From contig OZ025281.1 of the NCBI GenBank assembly GCA_964019165.1, positions 9,608,388-9,672,387 of the forward strand: 64,000 nt of DNA, read 5' to 3'. Positions 14,601 through 29,600 of this stretch are shown here, in pieces. How positions within the stretch are numbered: the first letter of the stretch is position 1; each line of letters begins with the position of its first letter. A program made the translations under genes and the position numbers. Below the pieces are notes generated by a model. It was not told where the DNA came from, made no database searches, and saw only the letters and a program-made list of their open reading frames with translations. The stretch is from Mastigias papua (lineage: Eukaryota > Cnidaria > Scyphozoa > Rhizostomeae > Mastigiidae).

Positions 14601-17600
14601 TCCAGTTGTCGTAAAAAACTTATAAGCGAAGACTCTTTTACCATCCTAGATACTGCCACAAGCAGTTATCAACTCAAAATTAAGGAAGCTCTACACATTA
14701 GCTGGCTCAAACCTGATCTTAATTCCCAACTAACACATAGCGCCTTAACATTAAGCATCTAGTTTGTTTGTTTGTTTGTCTCTTTTTTTTTCATATATCT
14801 GCTGCCTATTTATTTGCTCCTACTCTAATTGTCCCATATCCCCAGGTGTTTCCCTTTGTTATCATACTACAGCCCGCATTCTAAGCACTTGGCACCCATT
14901 GGTATTATCATAGGATATATTATAACCCTCATTTTAAGCACCGACTCATTCTATCTCAATGGAATAGTTTTTGTTGTAAGACCCCTAGGGAGTAATCACT
15001 TGCCTTTATATCGTTTGCACCATGTAATATGCTTATTCTGTAACTGAAGATGGTTGTCGAAGCAATCGAAACATGTTTTACAAATTGAAAGCAATTGTCG
15101 TTTTCCTAAGGTGTATTTCTAATATATTACTGCTGAGAAACTTTGGTAAATCCTGATGAGCTTTTTAATACACATCAACATTGGTTAATTTATTATAAAC
15201 AGTAGCTCGGCTAAATATCTTAGCAAGTTATTGATAATAATTGATAATAATTGATTATTGATATTCATATAATCATATTGATAATTCAGATTTTTTATCT
15301 GTCACATTTCATATTTAATTCTATTAAGGATGGCTGCCCTTCTGATGAAGATAACTTTTAAGAGGTTCACCATTCATAGCTTTCATTGAAATATATGAGT
15401 TTACTTTAATCGCTAAAATTTGGAAGACAAAAATATCCGAGTTCTCTTGCTTTAAATCTAACACAAACAAAAGGGGATGGATCCTTACAGAACATAGGCA
15501 TAGGCATGTTAACACATAACAGTTTCATTCACATTTCATGAGCAAAATCATGAAGGCACCTTATCTAAAGCAGACCTAACTCAGAATATTGATGCAGGCT
15601 ATGTAATATTTTCTACGACGTTGGACACCCTCTTTTTTCTATACATATAAGAAATTACATTAACAAGTTACTAATTGAAAAGCTACTTTACAATACTACA
15701 AGGACGATATCAGGGGGTACAAAATATCATGACTACCCCCTGGTCTTTAAGGTACCCCACTGGTCGAAAACTAAATAAAATTCATAGTTTGTGCACAATT
15801 TGTGGGACATTGATCACTTGGATGTTCGACCAGAGTTTACATTGCAATCGGATTTTGTAATAGAAGGACACCCCTCCTCCATGTAATAGATTGCAATCAT
15901 CGCTTTGATCCCATTCCTGAATTATGTCATCATTTGCATGATCTTCCACCTCATCCTTAGCAGAGATATTCAAAGTACAACAAAAAGTAAAAATGTGTTG
16001 ACGGCCTGTCTAAACGATCTAACATGTCTGCCAAGTTTGGAAACGAATCAGACTTTTTTCACCGAACACTTGGTCTATCATTTGTGGTTTTGCAGAGATC
16101 GAATGACTCGGTTCAAAATCAAACAATACAAAGAATTTAGCGCGAACGAAAAATCCAGTACGAGTGCGTGCGCAATGCATTGTTGTATGAATAGTTCAAG
16201 AAAACTGAATAGAATATGTAGGTAACTAGGACGGCACATCAGATATCAATTGAGCCAAATGGACCTAGGACAGCCATCAATGACAAGTGAACTTGATGAG
16301 ATGAAAGCGATTGCTTTTGGCACAAATACAACTGAAACATTATAACTAGTATCAAGCAATTGTCCATACAGCTTGACATCCAGCTCTATGGATTGACCAA
16401 TTCTAAATTGGAGCTAATTTTCCTCATCTCTTTTAAGTGAATTACTTAGGTCATCTCTTACATGGCGTCTAAGCAGCAACTTCGATACAAAACGATGAAA
16501 ACAAGCCAATAGCATGCCATAATTCAATGGTAAGGAAGAGGACGGAAGAAAACTGTACACCATGACAAAAGTACTCGCACAACTTGCTAGCAATGGCGGC
16601 TTTCAGCGGCCAAGGGCCCAATCTTTCAAATACATAACAAACTTACCGCACTGTAGTTGCTTCTTCCACCTTAATTTTGGCGGGAAAATAGTCGTCATGT
16701 CTTTGAATTAGAAATGAAACAAAGCTGTAACACTGCTGAGATCTATTGATGGAAAAATTGACGGAGGTGTTGAAGGAGTGCCTTTAATTGTTTGGACAGT
16801 GATTTAGGGCGGTGGCATAACAAATTACTGAAACAACATGCACTAGCCAAAGAAAGAGGGTGATGTTTCACTACATATAATGCCAAAATATGTACCACCT
16901 ACAGTTCGAAGAATCATTTTCAACGAGTTGGTTCTCTCAATTTAAATATTATTGCTTTCGTGCTTCGAGCAGTTTCAGTTGAGACGTACGTTGCAAATCT
17001 ATATGCATGCTACTCTATAAACTTCTCCTTTCACAACTACTATACGAGCACAGGTTATTTTAGTAGTTCCGTGGCTGAGGTTTGTTTTTAATATGAACTA
17101 CTAATTTGTAATTAGAATATAGAACATACCACTTGTGGTCTTGCCTTCAGAATATGTAAGCACATAATAGAAGTAGTTGGTTTTCTTCTTTATGATGTTT
17201 GTTCTCTGACATAAAACTTCTCTACTAACTGATTTCTCTATCATATATATATATACTGTATGCTACAAAGATTATGTAATGGTTTATGTGGGATGAAAAA
17301 GTAATAGCGAGGCGTTAGAAAATGCTGAGTAGGGAGAACTTAGGCCCAAACAATGATTTTGATGCAAGATGTGGTTGTGCGTAGGAATGTGTGAAGGAAG
17401 TAATGGTATGAGTTGCTATGGTAGTAAAACAAATTGTGAAAATGAATGGTTATGAATAGTTATGGAAAAAATGATTTGTATAGGAGAAGAGAGATGCTAC
17501 ACTATAAATTCATTCATGTGACAATATGCGAAAAAAATGTACCGAATGCACCGTGAAACTCCTTCAAACACACCTGTTCTCACTACGCTGTATGCCTAAC

Positions 17601-20600
17601 TTATTCCAAAATGAAATCTTCTTCGTCCATATGGAAAGAGCTAATTTACCACACAAATTTACTCCCAATGCTAAGCCCTAGCTGTGCTGCCGTAGAAACG
17701 CTGAAATATTATAATCTTGCTTCCAAACATACTTGAGATAAATGTAATCTGCTTTACCGTCTTACAAATCTTATTGCCCAAGTATTTAAACGGCCCTTCC
17801 TCATAACATTCGTCAATTTTTCATCAATAAATCTCATTAGTGTTATAACCTTTTTTAAGTTCCAACTTGAAGACATGACGAATATTTTCTTGCCAAAATT
17901 TAGATAGATCAAGCCCCTACAGTGTAATAATATTTTATGTAAAGTTTGAAGATTAGGCTTTTAAAGCTGAGAGCCGCCATTTTTTAACAAATGTTCAAAT
18001 ACTCTTCATAAGGGAAAGTACATTTATCTTCGAAAAGTATTGCACCACCCTGCAAGAAAATGGCTGCTAATAGTGGAGAATACTTTCTCACCATAAATAT
18101 GATGAGTGAATGCTACGAACCGACAAAATCATGTTATTAAGATTGTCAAGAGCGTGCCCTTGACCACTGTTAGCCGCCATTTCTAGCAGGACGGTGCAAT
18201 ACTTTTCAAACGTAAGTGCACATGCAGTAGCAAACCCGGATTCAAGGGCTGTGAGCACTAACAAAACCAAGTCGCAATGATATAATTAAATACAAAATGC
18301 ATAGGTGACAGCTCTTGAATAGCAGATAGATGTACCTGGAGGCGTTGGCAACTCTTCATAGTCTACTGGTTTTCCTTTCTTGTGATCACGTATAGCATCT
18401 TGGTATTGCTGTGTGGGAATAAAAACACACAATAGAAAGAGTTTAGGGGTAAATATTGATTGGTTAATACCATTAGAGCAGGAAGAAACGCCTTTTCGGT
18501 TGGGTACTAGTGGTCTGTAATAGAGGTACTTGCTCGCAAGGAATTAAATCATTCTCTAGCTGTCACAAGAACTACAAGGTAGATAAAAAGTGAACGAAAA
18601 CACGAAGAAAAATGTTGAACAGACAAAAACCACAATACTATGTAACACAATTGCACATGACAACAAAATACAATACAAAGGATACGGTCTACATACTACA
18701 ACTGAGAGTAGACTCTAAAGCCAAAGAGTCCAAGTGCTTACAGACACAACATACGACAATAAACACCTGAATATGACACAAGAAGACCATAACTCAAATA
18801 GCAAAAAAAGTTCATAAATGTACGACATAACGTCAATAGGTCAAGACAAAGCAACAAATAATAATAAATAAATAAAAATCGTAGAGTACATTCTAACGAG
18901 ACTTGGATGGTTAATCGTCAAAGAAATAATTCCATTTGGAACTGCTAAGTGGGTTTCAAATCTCTGAACAGTTCAACACCAATTATACGGCACAGGAGTT
19001 TCAAGGCAGAGAAGTGTAAGGCAGTTAAGAAGAACTCGCATCGACTTCAGTATCCAAAAACTGAGATAATCAGGTGGTCATAAAATTGCATTTCCCACAA
19101 AGGAGCCTACTACCTATGTGGTCAAAATTGCTTTTCAACAGAATGGTATACCTTTTGAATAAACAAGACGAGAAGTTAATGAAGTCAGCTTCTCTGGGTC
19201 TTTCATCAACTCGTCTTTTTCTTAGTCTAATATAGGACTTCAAGACATAAATACTAAAAACTTCTAACACTGTATAGCTTTTAAATGTATCTTTTACGAG
19301 TATTATTTCTTAGTATTTTTACAGGCGATCTGTAAAGTGGCTTAGATATTCAACTGAAACCTGCACCCTGCTAGTTGTCATGATAAATGAAAACCAAATT
19401 ACGGATGCCACTACATAAATCTCTAAACAGAAAGAAACCATCAAGCCAATAGCTTAATCAAGTCATGCCCAAGCAATACTGATCACTCCCAAAAACGTGA
19501 CCGCTCCATATTTTATTTAGAACTCTTATTCCAAACTGGACAAAAAACAAAACAAACAAATTCAATTCAACTTCATTATGACATTAAACTCAAATTAATG
19601 ATGACTTTTACCCCATGATCTGTGATTAATTATAAGGAATTTGTGCATTATAAAATCAACAAATTGAAAATTTACTTTCACAATCCTCCCCATTCGTCGC
19701 GCTTTGCTTCCATTACCCTCTTCTTTTGCCTGAGCAGCGGCACTTTCATATTTATCAAGCCTCTGCTGAAGTGCTTCCAAAATGGTGCTAGGAGGCCCCG
19801 GGGGTTCTGTGCTCGGTCGAGAGGCTTTAGTAGTGGTATCTGCTGTGGCAGGTGCATCCTGTAGAGAGGACTGGGATTCTGAGGAAGATTGACTCTCAGG
19901 ATTCGCTGCAGCTGTAAAAAACGTGCAAACTTCAACATCAACTAATGTGGTATACATGAAAAAAGTAAAAAATTAAGAAATTAAAAAAAATACAAATGGC
20001 ATAAGGGACAATACATTTATGACAGCCACATGGAAGCGGAGGGGCCAACAAAACTGACAGCAAATTGTGGGTGGGTGGGTATGGCGCGGGAAAGGGGATG
20101 GTTCCAACACTAAAATGTGGACATCCACATTTTGCCACTTCTCATTTACAAAAGACCTCTTATGCACATTGTCCTTATACCGTTTTAGCTTTCTGGCACA
20201 GATGTACTATCTGTTGAAAAACATAAATTATTTGAAATTTGGACTCAGATGAATCCACTGTACTGGAAATGATGCCTAATATAGCAAGGTTTCTTGCAAC
20301 TCTAATATAATGCTAGTTCTCCACCATATGAATTTAGCCAGTTGGGGGATTAGTAAAGGGGGGGGGGGCTCCTGCAGTTTGATACTATTGGAGATCTGTG
20401 GATGGTGGGGGGTGGGTACTTTTGTGTAGAAGTCATAAATGTATGGCCCTTAAGTCAAAAGCAGTAGACTTTTTCTCAAATTAATCATGTCATCTTCGAT
20501 AAAGAAGTGAGCAAATTATTAAGGAACAGAGGAATCCCCTTTAGGTAACGATATTTAGCGTACATTAGGTGAATTTTCCTTCCTTGATAGCCACGGTGGC

Positions 20601-23600
20601 AGGTTTGATAGCCATTGCATTGCTTGGTAGGACTCAGAAAGTATGGCAATATCAGTTGACACTTGGCAAATAAACAATAACGAGCTATATCAATGGGGCA
20701 TATGACGATGGCAAACTATTGTTACTCAGATGTCTACTGGCTATTTTTCTTGTATAATATTTTCCCACTGGAATGACAAAATCTGTAAAATAGATCGTCA
20801 ATAGATCGTATCAGTCAAACATTAATGCTCATAATAGCATATGTTAATACCTACACGGCACTAAATGCCAGTAAAAAGATAATTGGGCACCTGAGGTTTG
20901 ATTCGGTGGTGGTGGGAGTTTTGATAAGTCAACATCCTGTCCACTTTCCAGAGCTTTTATTACTGGCTCAAATTGCTGCAAAAAGTCGGAAATAAAGTTA
21001 ACATTTACGGTAAACACAAACTGAAATAAAACATTGCCAACAAAATAATTATGTATTGCTTTGACAGAACGAATATAGGTAGACAAGGTAATGAGAAAAT
21101 GGCTTTACATGATGGGGCACAGTACAGATAGCTATGCTGATATTGCTTTGATAGGGCTATGCACAGATAATATCTTACCTTAAAAACGGCAAAGAAATGC
21201 TTTGCACTCGCCATGTCACCTTCCTTCTTTTTTGCTAGGGCTGCCATCTTGTATTCATCTCTTCTTGAGATAAGCATTTGCAATGTCTCATTGGTGTTGT
21301 CAGTTGCTCCCTTCTAAAGAAAAGCTGAATGGTAGAAACTGCCAAAGAAGATCAATCAGGATACGTGAAGGAATGCCTGATATGTACAACCATGAGCCTA
21401 TTTGCTAGCAATAAGTTGTATGCTACAATCTGGTCATCGCAATACTCTTCTGAAATTTAATCATCATCACCTTCAGATAGTTTTAACCTCTGGAGCAGGG
21501 AGGCTGGCAATTAAAAATGTATGGTGGCATTTGTCAGAAGATTTGGGGGTATGTTTCAGATGTGATCTCAGCACTACTATATTGCTTAACTACAAGACGC
21601 ATCAGTTGAAAAACAAAACACAGAAGGAAAACAAGTTGAATACAGACGTGGTTTTACTTCTCGTGCTTAAAATATTATAGGCATACTCAAATGTTGCACT
21701 AGCATCTAACACGAAGACACCATACATTAAAAGAAAACCTATCTCTTCCTATACAATACACATTAAACTTGTTGATAAACATAAGTATACAAAATAATGA
21801 GACAATTAATTAAGGCAAAAGATTGTCCATGGTGAATTAAAAGTTTCAGTTTTTGAATTGAGAGCTTACTGCAATAACAATTACAAAAGGTTCTCGCATT
21901 CATTATTTTCTTCGTGAAAATAATATAGATCTTACGATGTATTTCTTATAAATAATACACAAACATCTCATAATTAATATTCTGATAATTGCTCCAAGTA
22001 GGCGAGTGTATGTGAACAGATGAGAGAATCAAGTTCTTAATAACAAATAACAAAGTGAAAATCGATGGTAGTGATTGCTACTAAACTAGGATAAAATGCG
22101 GTCATATTGCCAGCTACACTACAATTTTTCACACCAGTTCTCAACACACTTAATATAATGGTGCAGAAACTTGAAAAAACCCAAAAACAGCTGCAAAAGG
22201 TCATCTACCACCACAAATACGAAAGCAGATATGACATATTATGCAGTATCCTTAATAATAACAAATCGAAAACTGCAGGTATGATATTCAAAAACTAATA
22301 TAGGATAAGTGCATAAGGAGTTTTCATAATATGCGGGGGAAATAATACGTCACTAATACGTTAATATTTTTGTATAGCGACATATTGATGTAATCGCAGT
22401 ATTAGTATCAAACCAAATATGGAAGCAGAGTGTTAATAAATTATAAGGATCTGCAATCAATTGTGTACAGCTTTAAGTATGGTCTGTTCGATGCAGATTA
22501 TGTCGGTTATATGTGCTGATGCTTACAACAAAACATTCAGTAACATACAGCTCCAACGTCTCCCATCCTTAGCTACATTAAAGAGCAACATGGAGCAAAG
22601 TCAGGGAGTTTGGAAAAGCAATCCTTCACAGTACTGCGCAGATGTTGAGGGAAAATAGAATGCCTATCTATGATAGTACCTACACAGAGATCTGAAATCT
22701 AAATTGAATAGGCAATCAGATTCCACTACCAAAAAAATTTATCTACAACGTGTTTTCCCATTTAGCCTGATATAGATGGTAAGACAAAATCGAAACTACC
22801 TTCAAAACACTAATAACGCTAATACTTATTACTAAGCGCTACAAGAACAAACTTCCTATCATTGGCTGGTATTCTAGGCTGGAAAATGATGTGAAAAAGT
22901 TATAAAATCTTACAGTTTCAACTTGAATTTCCGCAGACGAGGTTTCCATTGGCTCATCTGAAAACCAAAATGCAATGATATGAGAAATCTATTCAGAAAA
23001 TGTATAATAGGATAGATATAAAAATACCTAAATGAAACAGCAAATAAAATTACCTTTTCTAGATCTCTTAAGACATGGCTGAATCTATCCCAATTAGCAG
23101 ATATTATTCCTAATCAAGAAATTGCCACTTGAACACTAAAAGTTACAACAAAGAAACACCCTTGGAAGAAATACCTGAGCCAACTAAAACAGCAAAGAGA
23201 CGACAAAACAATATATTCAAGCACTATAATTGTGAGTCGTGTACTAGAGCTCTAATTACAACATACAAACTGCAATAAAAAATCGCTGCAAACACATGTG
23301 AACATGAAATGGTTACCAGTCACAGTCTGTTTTTCAGCTTGGTTTTTGCCAATTGCTGAATCATCTTGCTTACTCTGCATTTCAGCTGGTTCACTGGAAG
23401 TGGCTACGACCCCTTTTACAAAAACTTGAGGAGGGATGTCATCTTCTTTAACTTTCTTACCAGCTTTTGCATCTTTTAGTAACTTGTCTAGCTCCTGGGT
23501 CAATAAAACAATAAATCATGTTCCCACTGCAGTACAGAAAAGACTACAAAGAGCAGCATGGAGCAATGAAGCAAAACTATAATTTTGACTTTCGAAATAC

Positions 23601-26600
23601 TCTGAGCTACTGTTCTACCTACCTAATGCGGTCTTAGGGCAATACATGTAGCAAAAAAAACAATATTTCTACAGTTGGTGCCTTGGACTGCGCTCTACGT
23701 TCTTGCCAGATTATCCGATTATTATTTCACAAAGTCAAGATTAGCAGCACCACAGAACGAAGTCTTATTATGAAGCTCGTGGTTGGATGGGTATTTTGAA
23801 TGAAAAACTTGAATGAATAAATGAATGAATGACTAAATGAATCAACTAAGGGATAATGAATAAGTTGATAACTGTACAAAAGTTAATTGTCTAACTTTTT
23901 GTTCAGTATGAGTTTGCAAAGTAGTTCACACCCGCTGATTGCAAAATAGATTCGCTGATAGTAACAGTTTTGTAAGTACTAAAGTAAATACTATGCTATG
24001 TCAATTTTCTTTGAATCTAAAAAAGAAAGGTTTGTTGATTACTGACTTTAACTCCTCTTTCATATCTTCTGACTTTGGATGATGCCCCTTCTGCTTTTGC
24101 ATTTGAAATTGCTTGCAAATACAGATCTTTCCTGTCAGATAATAATTTTACCATGCCAGCTTCCCCACTAGCTGCTTGAGCCTAAAACATCAAGCAAAGT
24201 GGACTAACAAGCACGTATCTGCATAAATCTAAGATAAAAATGTGGGGAATTTGCTAAACATAATACAAAACAAGAGACAGTATCTTCCAATACGTATATT
24301 TTAGATGTCCATGCATCAAAACCCTTTAAGGTATTTTCTCTGGATAAGCACCATCATACTTATCTTAGAATAATGTGCTTCGAATACCTGTCTTTTGCCA
24401 GTAATCACAAGTTTTCAAGGTCAATTACAGATTTGAGCTGGGTTCATATTGTATTCATTGTTTCGCATCATGTACTTCATTATCATTATTATATTATGCA
24501 GTGAATGTGATTTAGTAATAATTGGTCTTCCATATAGTTTCTTAGGCATTCATTTAAACAAATAAAAATTCACTGTCTTCATTGCCAGTACTGCTCGGTC
24601 TGATCGTAGTACAGGTCCGGAAGGCTTCCAATTACTTTCTAATATTTCCTAAGAAAGGGCATCTTTGCAAGGTTGCTGATAGAGCTCTATATTACTGATG
24701 TTTGCAGGATACCGTAAAAATCCAAACTAGCGCCTTGGGCGCTTATTTGATTTTTGAGTTTTTTTACCTGGGCGGTTATTCAAAGTGGGCGCTTATTAAA
24801 TGCTGGGCGCTTAATAATTTTTCTAACACTTGCAATGAAACAAATCAAAAACAAAGTGACTATGATTTTATACTGCTTTCTCAAAACTAACAAATAAAAT
24901 TTTTGAAATCAATCAATATCTACATCATCATCAAATTTTCTACCTTGGAACTGAAACACAGAAAAAAGGACTGTATAGGAAATTTCCAGTTTACACCTTT
25001 TAGCTTACTTTTTTGCTTCTTCAAAAGTAATAGAAACGACCCTTGGGGAGTGACTTTTATAACTTGTTTTTGAGAGTGATTATTTTGCTTTTTTATGTCT
25101 TGTCTGAGCCATGTTAATTTTCTGGGTCAATCGGTATGATAAATGTATTGCCACTCCGGCTTTTATTAAGATAATTGAAGCACTTGAAAGAAGGCAAAAT
25201 TTCGAATAAGCACCCAGTCTCTCGGGACAGTTTTCGAATAAGCGCCCAGTTTCTTAAGATGGGTGCTTATTAGCAGGGGGCGCTTAAAATGTGCTGGGCG
25301 CTTATTGAAGTTTAAGAGTTTTACCTGGGCGCTAATTCGAAGGGGGCGCTTATTAGGTGCTGGGCGCTTAATCGGATTTTTACAGTATTCACTATTCAGT
25401 ACTCATCCTAACTGTTGCCTATGAAATGAGTGTATTAACTTCTTTCTCTTTTGCTAATCCTTAGGCTCAAAGTTCGTCCTAATTTTTCTTCTTTCTCTTC
25501 TTCTGAAAACCAACGCTTCTTCATGAGAGGCAATTAATGTTTTTCATGGGATATTACGTTTAGACGACACTGAAAACTGAAACAGTGCCTGAACTCCAAT
25601 AGTACTACCTATAGCCAGCTATCATTTGTCTGAAGACAAGCCATATTTTTGGGTAATTTACAAAGGTTCAATGTTTGAAAATTAATGGCAACCAAACAAA
25701 AAGTCTATAGTAAAATATTTTCGTATTTTCTAGTAGCCTTGTGTTCCGATTGGTGGAAAATCTAAGGTTATGCTTAAAATAGCATGGATCCAAATGAGTA
25801 CGGATCCACTTTGGATCAAAGCCAACTTTAGACCCATTCCCATTTTTGGATCAAAGCCAACTTTGGACCCATGTCCACCTTGGATCCATTCCTACTTTGG
25901 TTCCATGCCCACTGTGGATCCATGTCACCTTTGGATCCATTCCCACTTTGGTTCCATGCCCACTTTGGATCCATGCCCCAATTGGATCCATTCCCACTTT
26001 GCATCCATGCCCACTTTGGATCCATTCCCACTATGGACCCATGCCCACTTAGGATCCATTCCCACTTTGGTTCCATGCCCACCTTAGACCCATGCACACT
26101 TTGGATCTATAGGAACGTGTGTTGTTGGGTCCTATAGACTGCAGATGTTCGATAAGTGACATCCTTCGTTGATCCATGTTGTTGACGAGTATCAGATTTA
26201 ACGTGCTGAGAACACGGAGGCAGAGAGAGGAGACGATGTTGTTGACGGTACTCTGACTCTACTCTGACTGACTTTACATTACAGATAAAGTGGATATATA
26301 CATAAACAGATAACAACCCAAAATAAACATAAGTTACGTACAGGAAGGGTTAGGTGCTTGTTAGTTTATTGTTGAATAGATGCATGTGGCGATGTAAGCG
26401 TGGAGAACAACAGAAGAGGAATGACCAGGTGTTTGATGACAGGAGTGACGTATGGTCATGTCCCAGGTGTGCGATGTTGTGAATACGAATGAATGGAAAG
26501 AAAGAAAATCGGCATTGAGTATGAAATGGCCTATGTGTACAATGTTTACATGTCACTACAGATCCATGCCCACATTTGATCAATTCTCACTTTGGATCCA

Positions 26601-29600
26601 TGCCCACTTTGGATCCATGCCAACTTTGGATCAAAGCCCACTTTGGTTCCATGCCCATTTTGGTTCCATGCCCACTTTGGATCCATTCCCACTTTGGTTC
26701 CATGCCCGCTTTGGATCCATTCCACTTTGGATCAAAGCCCACTTTAGATCCATTCCCAACTTTGGATCATTCCCACTTTGGACCCATGTCCACTTTGGAT
26801 CCATGCCAACTTTGGATCAAAGCCCACTTTGGTTCCATGCCCATTTTGGTTCCATGCCCACTTTGGATCCATTCCCACTTTGGTTCCATGCCCGCTTTGG
26901 ATCCATTCCCACTTTGGATCAAAGCCCACTTTAGATCCATTCCCAACTTTGGATCATTCCCACTTTGGACCCATGTCCACTTTGGATCCATGCCAACTTT
27001 GGATCAAAGCCCACTTTGGTTCCATGCCCATTTTGGACCCATGCACACTTGGATCAAAGCCCACTTTAGATCCATTCCCATTTTAGTTCCATGCCTACTT
27101 TGGACCCATGCACACTTTGGATCCATGCGCACATTGGATCAATTCTCACTTTGGATCCAGTCCCACTTTGGTTCCATGCCCACTGTGGATCCATTCCCAC
27201 TTTGGTTCCATGCCCACTTTGGATCCAGTCCCACTTTGGGTCCATTTCCACTTTGGATCCATTGAAACTTTGGTTCCATGCCCACTTTGGGTCCATTTCC
27301 ACTTTGGATCCATTGAAACTTTGGTTCCATGCCCACTATGGATCCATTCCCACTTTGGGTCCATTACCACTTTGGATCCAGTCCCACTATGGTTCCATCC
27401 CCTCTTTGGACCCATGCCCACTTTGGATCCAGTCCCACTTTGGACCCAGTCCCACTTTGGACCCATGCCCACTTTGGACCCATGCCCACAATGGATCCAT
27501 TCCTACAGTGGATTCATGCCCACTTTGGATCCATGCCCGATTTCGATGGTTAGTTTCTTATACTGGAAACTTTCGATTTATACTTTTTCAACAGGCCGCC
27601 ATGTTAATACTATGGCAAATACTTACTATAAGTGGGCTAAAAAGCCACCTCACATGCAAAGGGTCATTTGTCTCCTTAATCAACATATGCTGCATTCGAC
27701 AATTTTCCATAAGAAACAATTCTGGCACCATGACAGTACGAATAGCAATAAGTGACACCAAAAATCCTAATTATTATCGACCATCATTTACCAGTTCTGT
27801 TTAAGACGTGTTCTAGTGTGTGTGTGGGGGGGGGGTGCGTTGGCAGTAATGAAGTGGGCAGATTGGCCCTTTGTACAGGGACTGTCAACGGTCCTTACAA
27901 TAGTCCACTTCTTCAAATAATTTGATCCAAAATACAGAATAAATTTACGGGTGTATTGAAGATCCATTCATCTTTCAACAGGACCATACACAATGCCATA
28001 CAGCCCAATGAACAAGAGTATTCTTGCCCTTAGTAGAATAGAGCTTCTTCCTTAGTCAAATCAATCTCCTGATATTAATACTATTGAAAATGTACAGATT
28101 TTCATGAAACGAATGCTGCAAATCAATCGTCCAAAGAATACAGAAGACTTAAAGCGAGAGTATTTGAAGAATGGAAGGGCTTCCAAGCAGTAGCATATTG
28201 ACTAACTCTATTAATCAATTCCACAACATATAGAGGCTGTGGTAAGATAACGTATTTATCCGAAAATATATTGAATTTTGAATCGACTTAAATAGTTGGT
28301 ACATAATACATTTTTGGTTTTTAAAGACCAGTAACTGTTCCATGATTGATTAAAATGTCATAAAAACCTATTGCTTTATTTATGACAACAATTTGATTGA
28401 CAGTGCTCCTCCAACTTGGCTTCCTGTCATTTCCAAACATATGGTAGGGTAGTGTATCAACAGCTTCCTGGTATCAGTCCTAATACGGTGGATGTTCGAA
28501 TATCCGCCCCGAGCTGAACAGCCGCCCATGCTTGAATAAGCGCCCCGGGTAAGAGCAAACTTTCGCAATAAGTGCCCCTGTCGAATAACCACAACTTTAC
28601 GCAGGGAATAGTTGCTACTTGATCAGATGATAATCACATCAGGGTACTTAATTGTGTCTAGCATGGACAACTAACAACTTTCCTGTGACCATATAACTTC
28701 ATCATCGAATACAGAAATTAGTTGAAAAATAGCCACTTTGCAATTTTAGAATCAAGAAAGCTCAAGTTAAAATGGGAATCTTTACTGACCATAGTACTGA
28801 TGAAGATGAAACTGATATTGTAATTGTATACCATATATTTTGTACATGATTTGGCAATTCCATTATTGGTTTAGTTTGAAGAAATTAAGTCATTCAACAT
28901 CTTTCTTCATGGTATCTGTATTGAGTTAAACATGATAAGCACACCTTTCAAATAAATCTCCTGTCTCAATAAGCCGCCCAATTTGGAATATAAATTGTAA
29001 ATAAGTGCGCCGGGCAGGCATTTGGTCATTTACGGTATGCACATAAGGTATAAATACCTTTGGTGGCGAGTGTATCTTGTCAACAGATTTCATATCACTG
29101 TCTGTGTCTTCATCTGGGACAAGTTCCTTCAATTCATCCTTCAAAATTAAGTATAGATTAATAAAGATCAGTAAAAATCTGATAATATTTCAGTAAATGT
29201 AAACTAATCATTAAAGCAGGCCAAGATTCGTCTGAAAATATACTGTAATATAACATATCGCAATAATGCACAAACATGCATGTTGATGTGTCCCAAAAAG
29301 TGATTCATGCCACAAATTTTCACCTTTAGTAAACTGTCAATAATAAATTTTGGGAACATTATTTAACAAAATTGCCTTGCATGAAAAATGGTTTTAGTAA
29401 AAGCCAAGTGTTACTCAGATCTGGCAGATGCTACAAATCAGACAGAATGCAGGTTACATCGTAGATGGAGCACTATTCAGTTCCAAATAAACTGTTCAGG
29501 GTATTAATAAATGGCTGTGAACATTTTTCTAAAATGTAATGAAGAGGGAACTTGGCAAGCAGGGTGGGAGAGTTTGCTCCATGCGTGTATAGATGAAGGT

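Noticed and set aside
19678..19941. Second minus-strand frame across CC2D1 exon 10
   Set aside because: Out of frame with the DM14 repeat that continues correctly into exon 11.
25785..27545. Possible CRISPR-like array of regularly spaced repeats
   Set aside because: The repeats are contiguous 18-bp units without unique spacers, in an animal intron, with no cas genes.
25770..27804. Overlapping open frames up to 237 codons on both strands
   Set aside because: Produced by an 18-bp minisatellite whose unit length is a multiple of three; located in a CC2D1 intron.
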